24,578 bases of DNA from Flavobacteriaceae bacterium (GCA_021151665.1 JAGKWW010000044.1:1-24578); one strand, 5' to 3'. Positions 6,423 through 15,123 are shown, numbered from the stretch's first letter. Translations and numbers: made by a program. The notes: a model not told the origin generated them from the letters alone.

Positions 6423-9400
6423 TCAAACCTGATACGGCAGCAGTACAGTAAAGGTTGTCCCTTCTCCGGGATAAGAATCGGCGCTGATAAACCCATGGTG
6501 CTGCTCTACGATCTTCTTGCAGATGCTGAGCCCGATACCGGTTCCGCTATATTCGTCTTTGCCGTGCAGCCTCTGGAATAGCTTGAATATCTGCTGCTTA
6601 TACTTCTCGTCAAACCCGATGCCGTTGTCTGCAAAGGTGATTTCCAGGTATTTATCGCTTAAATTTTCCGGGTGGTGGCCATTTATTTCGAAGCCGCTCA
6701 CGAGACGGTGCGAGATCGTTATCTTCGGATTGTCGCTGCTGTACTTTATCGCGTTGCCCAAAAGGTTAGAGAAAAGCTGGTTCATCTGGAGCGGATTGCT
6801 GTGAAGCACAGGTAACGTAGTATGGGTTATCGCGATGTTCTTTTCAGTAATGTCAAGCTCATAATCGCTGATTACCTCGTTTAATATCTTATCAAGGTCG
6901 GTGGGCTGGAGGTCGCGCGCGCCATGCGAAAGCCTGCTGTAGGCCAGTACAGCCTGTATCAGCTGCGCCATGCGTTGGGCCGAAGAATCTATTTTGTTAA
7001 GATAAAACTCGTAGTTGGCGTCGCTTCCCCGGTCTTTGATGAGGTTGATAAAGGTGCGTATCTTGCGCAGCGGCTCCTGAAGGTCATGGCTGGCCACATA
7101 ATTAAAAGATTCAAGCTCTTTGTTAGACTGCTCCAGCTCTAAATTTTTACTTGCGAGCAGTTTGTTGGAATTGTGCAGGCGCTCTGTGCGGTCATTTACC
7201 ATGGCCTCGAGCTTTTCAGAAAACACCTTCTGTTCATGTATATCAGTAACAGTGCCCACCCACTGTACAATCGCGCCATTTTCGTCACGTAGCGCAACAG
7301 CCCTCGAAAGGTGCCAGCGGTAGGCGCCATCGCTTGCGCGCCGCATTGGTACTGAGATATTAAATTCACCGCCGGTATTTATACTATGCATCCACTTATC
7401 ATATACTTCCTGAAGCATATCGGGGTGTATAACAGGCTGCCAGCCGAAGCCTGCGGCTTCTTCGGGGGTAAGGCCGGTATAATTGTAAAAACGCTGGTTG
7501 TAAAAAATAAGCTCGCCACGTTCGTTGGCACGGTAGGCCATGTGGGGCATTGTTTCCAGGATGATGCGCAGGTCTTCCTCGTTTTGCTCTTTTGCCTTTC
7601 GTGCAAAATACGCCTCGGATACATCATCTACCAAAGCTATTACACCCACGATATTGTCTTCCTCCATCAGGGGCTGGTAGGTAGAGCTGAAATAATGCAC
7701 CTCCTGCTTTCCGGCTTTTTCAAGTAAGAACGGCAGCTCGGTGTGTATGTGTGTGCGCCCTGTGCGGAAAACTTCCTTCAGGTTGCGTTCTATAGCGCTT
7801 CCTTTTATGCCGGCCAGCACATCCGGAAACTGTTGTCCAAGAATGTTTTTTCGGTCCAGCCACAGCATTTTCAGGTACCTGTCATTCACTTCATCTATGA
7901 CCAGGTTCTCCCCACGAAAGATGATGATGCCAATGGGCGCCTGCCGGATAAGATTGCGGAATTTGCGTTCGTTTTCCTCGATTCGTTTCCGGGCCTGTAC
8001 CTCGTGGGTAATATCCTGCGCAAGTATCATCACGCCCGATGCCGCGGCGCCTTCCTCAAAAAGCGGCTGCATGGTAAACTTAAGATATATGCGCTGTTTT
8101 TTGCCGTCGCGAAAACGTTCCATCGCGCGTTCCTCTTCAGAATAGGGTATTCCCGTAAGCAGAACCTGCCGCATCAATGCTATGTCGTGGTCGCTTGTCA
8201 GATCGGCAAGCGCTTCGGGCAGCGGCCTGTTATGAAGCTCTTCCGCCGTTTTATTAAGCAGCTCCAGCATACAATCGTTTGCCAGCTCTATTATCAGATT
8301 TTCGCCGCGAAGTATTGTAATAGCCACCGGCGCTTTAACGAACAGGTTGCGGAATTGCGAGCGGAGGAGGTTTCGGGTCTTGGTGATCTTTATCTGCGAC
8401 TGTATGCGCGCCATCAGCTCCTTGGCCGAAAATGGCTTTACCAGGTAATCATCGGCACCTGTTTCGTACCCTTTAATGCGTGACTCTTCGCCCGCGCGTG
8501 CCGTTAGCAATATGATCGGGAGGACTGCTGTGTCCGGTTTCTTTTTTAATTCTTTTACGAGTGTGATACCGTCCATAACGGGCATCATTATATCGCTTAA
8601 AACCAGCGCTATGTTATGCGTTTCGATCTTTTTCAGCGCAACTGCACCATTTTCGGCGGTAACGATGTGGTATTTTTTTTCGAGCAGCGACTGCAGGTGC
8701 CTCCGCATATCGGGGTTGTCGTCTACTATCAGCAGGGTATCGGCATCGTCGGGAGCGGTTGATTTGATGTCGTTGTCAGCGGGCAACCTTTCTGAAATGA
8801 TCATATCTTCGGGCAGCTCTGTTACGCTGATATCGCCCGGCGTGCCCTCGAAAACCTGTTCGGCAGGAAGGTGTTTTTTACCGAAGGGAATAAGTACGGT
8901 GAAGGTACTTCCGCGGCCCTCGATACTTTCTACGCTGATTGCCCCGCCATGCTGCATTACAAATTCGCGTATCATAGAAAGCCCTATCCCGCTTCCTTCA
9001 AAGCTGCGTCCTTCTGAGTTCAATATCCGGTAAAAACGTGTAAAGATGCGTGGCAGCTCTTTTTCGGGGATTCCCGATCCGGTGTCCGACACGCGCAGCG
9101 CCAGGTTGCGCCCTTCATCGGCAATGGTAATCGTGATGCTGCCTTTCAGCGTATATTTAAATGCATTGGACAACAGGTTGAAAACAATCTTTTCCCACAT
9201 CTGCCGGTCGGCATATACAGGGTTGGACAGCTTCTCGGTTTCTATAATCAGCTTCATGCCAGCACGTTCTATCATGCTCCTGAAGTTGGCCGCAAGGTTT
9301 CGGGTGTAGCCCGCAATGTCTATGGGTACGAATTTGGCCTTCATACGCCCGCTTTCTATCAGGCTGAAATCAAGTAACGTATTCACTAACCGCAAAAGCC

Positions 9401-10571
9401 TTATGGCGTTTCGATGGGTAGTTTCTACCTTCTCCATCGCATCATAAGTAAGTGAGTGGTTTTCCTGGAGTTCTTCCAACGGGCCCAGCATCAGGGTAAG
9501 CGGGGTGCGGAACTCGTGGCTTATATTACTGAAAAACACCGTCTTTGCCCGGTCTATCTCTGCAAGCATCTCGAGCCTTTTGCGCTCATTCTCTATCGCT
9601 GTTGCATTTTGTATGGCGGTGGCTATCTGGCCGGCGGCCATTTCGAAAAATGTATTGTAGTCGGCATCGAGCCTGCGCGTGGGGTTGAGTCCGCAAACCA
9701 GCAGCCCGGCCGTTTTATTGTTGGAAATCAGCGGAAGCACTATAGCCTGGGTAACGGGTTGTCCGGCCATACCTTTGGGGTAGGTACCATCTTCCGGTAG
9801 TGGTAAAACTACAGGTGTGCCCGACTTTACTATTGCAGCAAGCCCCGGTGCATCATCGGCAGGGAATGAGTCCGGAAAAAGCGACGTATCCTGGGTAAGG
9901 CCAACCCTTTGCTCTATCACCATTGTATGCCCGTCGTTGTCGCACAGGTAAATCAGGGCAAAGGGTATGTCGTGCGGGTTCTGGCCGAGGGTGGCAATAG
10001 CAGTGGCGCAGGCTGCAGGCAGTGTTTTTTCTATAAGCGCCTTAGCCGATAGTTCCGTCAGGGTCTGGTTGCGGCGCTCGTTAAGTATCTTATCGGTAGT
10101 TTCAAGGTTAGGGCAGAAGAGGCCTCCAACGGCGCCCGACTCATCGATAACGGCGCTATACGAAAACGAATAATAAACCTCTTCCAGAAAATTACCACGC
10201 TTCATAAAAAGCTGCGCGTCACTCACGCTGGAACCTTTACCCTCAGAAAACACGAGGTCGGAAAGCGGCCCGCAATAGTCCCATATCTCTTCCCAAACTA
10301 CTCCGGCGGGCTTGCCCAGTGCCCACGGATGTTTTTCCTTGCCAAGTACATCTATATATGCGTCATTGTAAAGGAAGGTATTGTGCGGGCCCCAGCCTAC
10401 CCAAACGGGATTCTTACAATTGAGCATGAGGTTGACAGTGGTTCGCAGGCTTTGCGACCAGGTATCGATAGGCCCCAGTGGCGAATCGGCCCAGTTATAG
10501 TTTCGGATCATTTCACCAAGCTCACCCTCGGCAGAAAGGAAGTCCGGCATTTTATCAGCTTTATTAACCAT
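6423..10571 (-). CDS. Cytoplasmic hybrid sensor kinase: PAS-like, GAF, kinase, receiver, three PAS, second kinase
   Basis: A 1382-residue signalling protein without transmembrane segments. In order: a PAS-like region (about 15-160, WADSPLGPIDTWSQSLRT); GAF (about 185-325); HisKA with H352 in SNISHEFRTPL; HATPase (N469, DTGSG 496-500, GSGIGLSM); receiver (D617/D618, phospho-acceptor D660 in LVLSDIMMPVMDG, T690, K712); PAS domains at about 740-855, 870-990 and 1000-1115 with WVGTVTDI; a coiled linker; and a second HisKA with H1162 in NYVASHDLQEPLRK and HATPase (N1273, DNGIGF, GTGIGLS). Both kinase cores look intact. A phosphorelay from the first kinase to the internal receiver is likely; how the second kinase is used is inference. 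No output regulator gene is adjacent. The start ATG is at 10571; Met8 is an alternative. Confidence 0.93.
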   Translation of the reverse strand: MVNKADKMPDFLSAEGELGEMIRNYNWADSPLGPIDTWSQSLRTTVNLMLNCKNPVWVGWGPHNTFLYNDAYIDVLGKEKHPWALGKPAGVVWEEIWDYCGPLSDLVFSEGKGSSVSDAQLFMKRGNFLEEVYYSFSYSAVIDESGAVGGLFCPNLETTDKILNERRNQTLTELSAKALIEKTLPAACATAIATLGQNPHDIPFALIYLCDNDGHTMVIEQRVGLTQDTSLFPDSFPADDAPGLAAIVKSGTPVVLPLPEDGTYPKGMAGQPVTQAIVLPLISNNKTAGLLVCGLNPTRRLDADYNTFFEMAAGQIATAIQNATAIENERKRLEMLAEIDRAKTVFFSNISHEFRTPLTLMLGPLEELQENHSLTYDAMEKVETTHRNAIRLLRLVNTLLDFSLIESGRMKAKFVPIDIAGYTRNLAANFRSMIERAGMKLIIETEKLSNPVYADRQMWEKIVFNLLSNAFKYTLKGSITITIADEGRNLALRVSDTGSGIPEKELPRIFTRFYRILNSEGRSFEGSGIGLSMIREFVMQHGGAISVESIEGRGSTFTVLIPFGKKHLPAEQVFEGTPGDISVTELPEDMIISERLPADNDIKSTAPDDADTLLIVDDNPDMRRHLQSLLEKKYHIVTAENGAVALKKIETHNIALVLSDIMMPVMDGITLVKELKKKPDTAVLPIILLTARAGEESRIKGYETGADDYLVKPFSAKELMARIQSQIKITKTRNLLRSQFRNLFVKAPVAITILRGENLIIELANDCMLELLNKTAEELHNRPLPEALADLTSDHDIALMRQVLLTGIPYSEEERAMERFRDGKKQRIYLKFTMQPLFEEGAAASGVMILAQDITHEVQARKRIEENERKFRNLIRQAPIGIIIFRGENLVIDEVNDRYLKMLWLDRKNILGQQFPDVLAGIKGSAIERNLKEVFRTGRTHIHTELPFLLEKAGKQEVHYFSSTYQPLMEEDNIVGVIALVDDVSEAYFARKAKEQNEEDLRIILETMPHMAYRANERGELIFYNQRFYNYTGLTPEEAAGFGWQPVIHPDMLQEVYDKWMHSINTGGEFNISVPMRRASDGAYRWHLSRAVALRDENGAIVQWVGTVTDIHEQKVFSEKLEAMVNDRTERLHNSNKLLASKNLELEQSNKELESFNYVASHDLQEPLRKIRTFINLIKDRGSDANYEFYLNKIDSSAQRMAQLIQAVLAYSRLSHGARDLQPTDLDKILNEVISDYELDITEKNIAITHTTLPVLHSNPLQMNQLFSNLLGNAIKYSSDNPKITISHRLVSGFEINGHHPENLSDKYLEITFADNGIGFDEKYKQQIFKLFQRLHGKDEYSGTGIGLSICKKIVEQHHGFISADSYPGEGTTFTVLLPYQV

Positions 10572-10598
10572 GGGGTGGGGGAATAATCAGTTGGTACT

Positions 10599-10606
10599 CA
10601 AATATA
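10599..10606 (-). promoter_or_regulatory. Possible -7 box of the hybrid kinase gene (TATATTTG)
   Basis: Exact TAnnTTTG match on the minus strand about 28 bases before the kinase ATG, in the 63-base gap after the channel-like gene. No good -33 TTTG is seen. Confidence 0.45.
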
Positions 10607-10634
10607 CAAATTATTCGGGTAACCACGCGTAAAG

Positions 10635-10976
10635 TTACTCCGAATCGTCTACCTGCAAAATGTGCAGTACCCTATGGATAATCGGCGCAAAGAACACTCC
10701 GGTTATGCTGAGGAAAGCTACGCCGCTATACAGCGCGTAAAGCGATGAAAATATCTTTGCGGCATCATCTTCCAGCATTATAACGGGGCCCATACCTGTA
10801 AGTATCATACTGGCCATGTGAAAACTGTCTACCCAGCCCAAGTGACCATAGTAGCGATAGCCGATAATACCGATGCCTACCGAAAACACGATCAGGCTAA
10901 AGGCAAAAAGGCTGTACCGGGCAACCCTCTTGTAGAAGGTAGACAGCGGTGCAACCTTTTGGTTCAATTTTTCCAT
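10635..10976 (-). CDS. Small two-TM membrane protein resembling a potassium-channel pore module without the TVGYG filter
   Basis: A 113-residue protein. Hydrophobic helix 1 is at about 21-43 and helix 2 at about 76-98 (SSLYALYSGVAFLSITGVFF), followed by APIIHRVLHILQ. Between them is VDSFHMASMILTGMGPVIM, laid out like the pore helix and filter of two-TM K+ channels (Ion_trans_2 type). However, TGMGP at 60-64 replaces the TVGYG selectivity filter, so normal K+ selectivity is not expected. The link to channels is inference from layout and the YALYSG...LHR stretch. It starts 19 bases after the L,D-transpeptidase stop on the same strand and is probably cotranscribed with it. Confidence 0.7.
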   Translation of the reverse strand: MEKLNQKVAPLSTFYKRVARYSLFAFSLIVFSVGIGIIGYRYYGHLGWVDSFHMASMILTGMGPVIMLEDDAAKIFSSLYALYSGVAFLSITGVFFAPIIHRVLHILQVDDSE

Positions 10977-10995
10977 ACGCTAAAATAGCGGTTTT

Positions 10996-12549
10996 TTAAT
11001 CACGGTACAACAGATGCGCCAGCCTATCATCACGGTTATACACATCATCAAAAAATGCAGCATTACCGTTTTCATCGGCAAATGCTGTAAAGTAGATGAT
11101 GTACACGGGGATTTTCTTTTTAAGTGCAAAAGTGGTTTCCTTTTCGCCATGCATGGCTTCGTCTACCTGCTCCGGTGTCCAGTTCTTTTCTTTTTTGGTA
11201 AGGGCAATCGCCAGGTCCCGCGCACGTTCTACACGCACACACCCGTGGCTAAAAGCACGTTCATCTTTATTGAACAAGCTTTTGGCAGGCGTATCGTGAA
11301 GATAAATATTGTTAGAATTGGGGAACATGAATTTTACAAGACCCAGGGAGTTTTGTCCGCCCGGTTTTTGCCTGACGCGGTCGCCATCCCATTCCATGTT
11401 ATGCTCTTCCAGGTAATTTGGGTTTTTCTCAATTCCCGGCTTTATCTCTTTTTCGAGTATACTTGGCGGAATATTCCAGTAGGGAGCAAATACAAGATAG
11501 CTCATCTGCCCGCTGAATACTACAGTCTTATTAAGTTCCTTGCCTACCACAACGTTAGATATAAGGGCGAGCTTTCCGTCTTTAATGTACCTTAGCCTAT
11601 ATGACGGAATGTTTACCGCAATATACTCATCTTTATGGTCTATGTCGGCAGGAACCCAACGGCAACGCTCCATATTTACGGTTATGGTTTTAATGCGCTG
11701 CTCCACCGGTATATTCAGTTCTTTGATCATATCGGCAGTAACAGGGCCTTTGTATTCCCTGAAATGTTTTTCTTCGTAAGCTTTCAGTGCATTAGTCAGC
11801 CCTGAATCAAAGTTTGTATCAATAGCGCCACTATAATAACCCTCTGCTGCAAGGCGCTTTTTAAGCTGCCCTACTGCGGCGTTGTTATCGCCTTCCTTTA
11901 GCGATTTAGTTCCCTCGGGCAGGTCTATTTTTGGCCAGCCGCCTTTTTTCTGTATGCCACGATATTTCTGGAGCGCTTTCTTCAGGTTAAAATACTGGCT
12001 GAACAACTCCTGCTCGCCCTTAAGCAGTTTAGGGTCCTGCATCAGGGTATCGAGATAGGCTACATAATCTACTTTTTCTCGCGGGAGGAACCAACCTGTC
12101 TGTCGGCTTTTGCTGGTATCCATACCTTCAAATACCTTTTTTGTGTAGAAGAAATACATCGAGCTGATAAGCAGTTCTGATTCCATATCGGGCCTTTCAC
12201 CTCGGCCGCCGTTTTCAAACAGTTCATTTATTTTGGCGCGGTAAGGTATTTTAGACGGAAGCCCTTCGTCATCCAGCTGGTTCACGCGGTTATACAGCAC
12301 CTCGGCAACCTCTATCAGGCCTTTTTTCTCGTGCCAGATGTAATGGTTGTGCTTGCGGTAAAGTTCTTTGATGTCGCCTTCATATTCCTTAAAATCCGGG
12401 TACTTTTTAAAGAAGGATGCATAGGCAGTGGTGTCGATGGCAATATCTTCGCCATTGTGTTCATGGGTGTCTGCGCTTTCCTTTTTACAGGATGCAGCCC
12501 CCAACAGCAACGTTAGCGCCGCAAGCCAGGTTAATGTCAGTCTTTTCAT
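10996..12549 (-). CDS. L,D-transpeptidase (YcbB/LdtD-like) lipoprotein
   Basis: Cell-wall enzyme that forms 3-3 cross-links or attaches proteins to peptidoglycan; family knowledge does not settle which here. Met1 at 12564 and Met6 at 12549 are both possible. From Met6 there is a lipoprotein signal with KR, a hydrophobic core and lipobox AASC (Cys26 of the longer form, used for the numbers below). A scaffold region precedes a peptidoglycan-binding repeat at about 220-285 (AVGQLKKRLAAEGYYSGAID). The YkuD catalytic domain follows at about 312-480, with H423 (IYLHDTP), H440 and catalytic C442 in AFSHGCVRVE. The 522 residues of the longer form fit the LdtD class. The lipid anchor places it in the periplasm or at the outer membrane. 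Followed by the channel-like gene. Confidence 0.92.
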   Translation of the reverse strand: MKRLTLTWLAALTLLLGAASCKKESADTHEHNGEDIAIDTTAYASFFKKYPDFKEYEGDIKELYRKHNHYIWHEKKGLIEVAEVLYNRVNQLDDEGLPSKIPYRAKINELFENGGRGERPDMESELLISSMYFFYTKKVFEGMDTSKSRQTGWFLPREKVDYVAYLDTLMQDPKLLKGEQELFSQYFNLKKALQKYRGIQKKGGWPKIDLPEGTKSLKEGDNNAAVGQLKKRLAAEGYYSGAIDTNFDSGLTNALKAYEEKHFREYKGPVTADMIKELNIPVEQRIKTITVNMERCRWVPADIDHKDEYIAVNIPSYRLRYIKDGKLALISNVVVGKELNKTVVFSGQMSYLVFAPYWNIPPSILEKEIKPGIEKNPNYLEEHNMEWDGDRVRQKPGGQNSLGLVKFMFPNSNNIYLHDTPAKSLFNKDERAFSHGCVRVERARDLAIALTKKEKNWTPEQVDEAMHGEKETTFALKKKIPVYIIYFTAFADENGNAAFFDDVYNRDDRLAHLLYRD

Positions 12550-12660
12550 GGTCTCTCTTTTCATGGTTCAGGATTTTTAATAAAAATAATCAAAACGCCT
12601 GCTGTATGAAAAACTTTGCAAATATTTTAACCCCTTTTCTAAAAATAGTGATAAAGCCGA

Positions 12661-12676
12661 TATGATTTTTATCATA
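12661..12676. promoter_or_regulatory. FNR/CRP-like palindrome TATGAT-TTTT-ATCATA
   Basis: A perfect 6+4+6 inverted repeat. Its core TGAT-N4-ATCA equals the conserved core of the FNR-family site TTGAT-N4-ATCAA, with the outermost position altered. It is centred about 56 bases before the ATG of the MBL-rhodanese gene and about 119 bases before the divergent L,D-transpeptidase, so the first is the more likely target. Binding by a Crp/Fnr-type regulator is inference; no regulator gene is in the window. Confidence 0.5.
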
Positions 12677-12724
12677 GAAATATCTGCAACGGTAACCGAA
12701 CTTAGCCGTTATTAATTTACCATT

Positions 12725-14137
12725 ATGAAGATAGAGCAAATATATACCGGCTGCCTCGCGCACGCCGCCTATTATGTAGAAAGCGAAGGCGAAGCAGCGA
12801 TATTCGACCCGCTACGCGAAGTGCAGCCTTACATCAACCGCGCTGCAAAGGATGGCGCTGTGATTAAATATGTGTTTGAAACCCACTTTCATGCCGACTT
12901 TGTAAGCGGGCACCTTGACCTTGCTGCCAAGACGGGCGCCAGTATTGTGTACGGGCCTACCGCAAAACCCGGTTTTGAAGCCGTTATTGCGGAAGACGGC
13001 CAGGTGTTTACCCTTGGCGGTTGCCAAATAAAAGCATTACACACGCCCGGGCATACTATGGAAAGCACGACTTATCTGTTGATAGATGAACACGGAAAGG
13101 AACACGGAATCATATCGGGTGATACGCTTTTTATCGGCGATGTAGGCCGGCCCGACCTCGCACAGCATGTGGTGGCCGACCTTACGCAGGATAAGCTGGC
13201 AAGGCTGCTGTTCCATTCACTGCGCGACAAGATCATGCCATTATCCGATGATCTTATCGTTTACCCGAACCATGGGGCGGGAAGCGCCTGCGGCAAGAAC
13301 ATGAGCAAAGAAACCACCGATACGCTCGGCCACCAGAAACTGGTAAATTATGCATTGAGGCCCGATATGACCGAAGACGAGTTTGTAAATGAGGTACTTA
13401 CCGGACTTACCACGCCACCGGGTTATTTCCCGAAAAATGTACTGATGAACATCAAAGGTTATGACAGCCTCGAAAAGATAATGGCGAAAGCAAAACGCCC
13501 GCTAAACCCCGATGCCTTTGAGGAAGAAGCCAACGCCACCCGCGCTATGGTGCTTGATACCCGTAGTGCCGGTGAGTTTGCGAAAGCGCATATACCCAAC
13601 AGCGTCAATATTGGCCTTGATGGAAGCTTTGCCAACTGGGTAGGCGAAATGGTAACGGACATTAATCAGGAGATATTACTGGTGTGCGAGCCCGGCAGGG
13701 AAGAGGAGGCTATGGTGCGGCTTTCCCGGGTGGGGTACGACCATACCATTGGCTACCTCAATCGTGGTTTTGATGCCTGGAAAAATGCCGGTAAAGAATG
13801 GGATACTATCGTAAGGATTACACCTGACGAATGTAAAACGAAATACAATGCCCACGCCATGGTGATCGATGTCCGCAAAAAGAGCGAATATAGCAGCCAG
13901 CACCTGGTGGGAGCCATCAATATCCCGCTGAATGAGATCTACTCGCATCTGGCTGAGATACCAAAAGACAAACCTTTTATACTGCACTGTGCGGCAGGCT
14001 ACCGAAGTATGATCGCAGCCTCGATACTACAGCAACGGGGTTATGACAATTTCTGCGATGTGCAGGGCGGATTCGCGGCCATTACGGCAACAGGCGTGCC
14101 TACCTCAGAGTATGTGTGCCCATCAACGCTTTTGTAG
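12725..14137 (+). CDS. Persulfide dioxygenase-like MBL hydrolase fused to two rhodanese domains
   Basis: Likely acts in sulfide or persulfide oxidation and sulfane-sulfur transfer in the cytoplasm. The N-terminal metallo-beta-lactamase domain (1-~250) is ETHE1-like: H54, H56, D58 and H63 in THFHADFVSGH, H110 in HTPGH, D133 in SGDTLFIGDVGRPDL, and H183 in YPNHGAGSACGKNM. Rhodanese 1 (about 270-357) has C321 in LLVCEPGREEEA, an atypical loop. Rhodanese 2 (about 362-460) has C422 in the canonical loop HCAAGYRS. The 470-residue length is usual for this three-domain family. No signal peptide was seen. An FNR/CRP-like palindrome lies upstream and a terminator hairpin downstream. The specific substrate is inferred from the family. 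Confidence 0.92.
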   Translation: MKIEQIYTGCLAHAAYYVESEGEAAIFDPLREVQPYINRAAKDGAVIKYVFETHFHADFVSGHLDLAAKTGASIVYGPTAKPGFEAVIAEDGQVFTLGGCQIKALHTPGHTMESTTYLLIDEHGKEHGIISGDTLFIGDVGRPDLAQHVVADLTQDKLARLLFHSLRDKIMPLSDDLIVYPNHGAGSACGKNMSKETTDTLGHQKLVNYALRPDMTEDEFVNEVLTGLTTPPGYFPKNVLMNIKGYDSLEKIMAKAKRPLNPDAFEEEANATRAMVLDTRSAGEFAKAHIPNSVNIGLDGSFANWVGEMVTDINQEILLVCEPGREEEAMVRLSRVGYDHTIGYLNRGFDAWKNAGKEWDTIVRITPDECKTKYNAHAMVIDVRKKSEYSSQHLVGAINIPLNEIYSHLAEIPKDKPFILHCAAGYRSMIAASILQQRGYDNFCDVQGGFAAITATGVPTSEYVCPSTLL

Positions 14138-14159
14138 TGCTATTTGCAGGAGAGCCTGT

Positions 14160-14194
14160 GCCCATGTCCCCCAAGGCATGGGCTTTCCGGTTTT
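14160..14194. terminator. Hairpin terminator between the convergent MBL-rhodanese gene and kptA
   Basis: GCCCATG (14160-14166) pairs with CATGGGC (14177-14183) around a 10-base loop, followed by TTTCCGGTTTT. It starts 22 bases after the MBL-rhodanese stop and could also serve kptA from the other side. The T-run is interrupted, so efficiency is uncertain. Confidence 0.55.
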
Positions 14195-14198
14195 ATAG

Positions 14199-14771
14199 TT
14201 ATTCTTTTATTATAAATTCTGAAGGGACGAAATCCGTTAGCCACACATTATTTTCCGAGCGGAAAAACAGGTGTTCGGCAGCGTGCATGTCTGAAGCCTT
14301 CACTCTCAATACCACCGGCTTGCCATAGCGAGCGCCAACCTGAGTCGCAGTTTCTATATTTTCACTAAGGTGCACGTGGTTCCTTTCCTTCTTTAGAATC
14401 CCATTTTCCATAATGGAGGCAACATTCCGTTCCGCTGTACCATGGTAAAGGAGTTCAGGTGGCGTTATGGGCGTAAGTTCCAGGTCAACGGAGATTGAGT
14501 GGCCCTGATTGGCACGTATCCGTCTGCCGTCTTCAGACAGTATAAACCGCTTTTTATCATTGAGTTCCACAACTTCGCGCAGATCTTCCGTAGAAATATC
14601 CAGTTTTTCCAGGAGAAGGGAGGTATCAGCCCAGCCTTCGGGGGTTAACCGGATACCAATAGTTTCAGGCTTATGCCGAAGTATAAGGCTTAAGAATTTG
14701 CTCGTTTTGTCGCGGTCTTTAGGAGACATGTTTCTTTGATTTAAGAATGTATTAATTGAGCTGTCTTGCAT
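14199..14771 (-). CDS. kptA: RNA 2'-phosphotransferase (Tpt1/KptA family)
   Basis: Transfers an internal RNA 2'-phosphate to NAD+, giving ADP-ribose 1'',2''-cyclic phosphate. This is the last step of tRNA splicing in eukaryotes; the bacterial substrate is unclear. Family motifs in the 190-residue protein: TSKFLSLILRHKPETIGI (R32, H33), EGWADTSLLLEKL, KKRFILSEDGRRIRANQGHS (83-92), the NAD-binding LYHGTAERN, HVHLSENIETATQVGARYG, and NVWLTDFVP near the end. The ATG at 14771 gives a 14-residue extension before Met15 (14729); homologues usually start nearer Met15, so the true start is open. Divergent from the thioredoxin gene. Confidence 0.92.
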   Translation of the reverse strand: MQDSSINTFLNQRNMSPKDRDKTSKFLSLILRHKPETIGIRLTPEGWADTSLLLEKLDISTEDLREVVELNDKKRFILSEDGRRIRANQGHSISVDLELTPITPPELLYHGTAERNVASIMENGILKKERNHVHLSENIETATQVGARYGKPVVLRVKASDMHAAEHLFFRSENNVWLTDFVPSEFIIKE

Positions 14772-14788
14772 ACCAAGCCTGATTTTCG

Positions 14789-14796
14789 TAACTTTA
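14789..14796 (+). promoter_or_regulatory. Possible -7 box of the thioredoxin gene (TAACTTTA)
   Basis: Seven of eight positions match TAnnTTTG, with a CTTG at 14765-14768 twenty bases upstream as a plausible -33 element. It lies 16 bases before the ATG at 14813. The -33 element would overlap the first codons of kptA if kptA starts at 14771, a mild argument for the shorter kptA. Confidence 0.4.
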
Positions 14797-14812
14797 ATAA
14801 AATCAATTTACA

Positions 14813-15118
14813 ATGGATAGTTTCAATAACCTGATCAACGGAGACAAGCCGGTTCTTATCGATTTTTTTGCTACCTGGTGCGGGCCCTGCCAGATGCTTT
14901 CACCTATCGTAAAAGAAGTAAAAGACACCTTGGGCGACCGTGTGGCTGTTATCAAAGTAGATGTCGACAAAAACCAGGCACTTATGTCGCAACCGCAGTT
15001 CCAGGTGCGTGGGGTGCCTACGCTGATGCTTTTCCATAAAGGAAAGATGCTATGGCGACAATCAGGCGTTCTGCCGAAAGAACAGATCGTCAGCAGCGTG
15101 CTGGAGAGGATTAGGTAG
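14813..15118 (+). CDS. Thioredoxin
   Basis: A small cytoplasmic dithiol oxidoreductase of 101 residues, close to classic thioredoxin (about 105). It has the redox motif WCGPC in IDFFATWCGPCQMLSPI, the following VIKVDVDKN strand and the cis-proline loop VRGVPTLMLF. No signal peptide or membrane anchor is present, so it is a general thioredoxin and not a TlpA or DsbE type. Whether it is the main trxA of the cell cannot be told from one locus. It is convergent with aguA, with a heptad repeat array between them. Confidence 0.93.
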   Translation: MDSFNNLINGDKPVLIDFFATWCGPCQMLSPIVKEVKDTLGDRVAVIKVDVDKNQALMSQPQFQVRGVPTLMLFHKGKMLWRQSGVLPKEQIVSSVLERIR

Positions 15119-15123
15119 CAGTG

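Noticed and set aside
7743..8483. Plus-strand ORF of 246 codons opposite the hybrid kinase
   Set aside because: Antisense of PAS and receiver regions; no motif or promoter.
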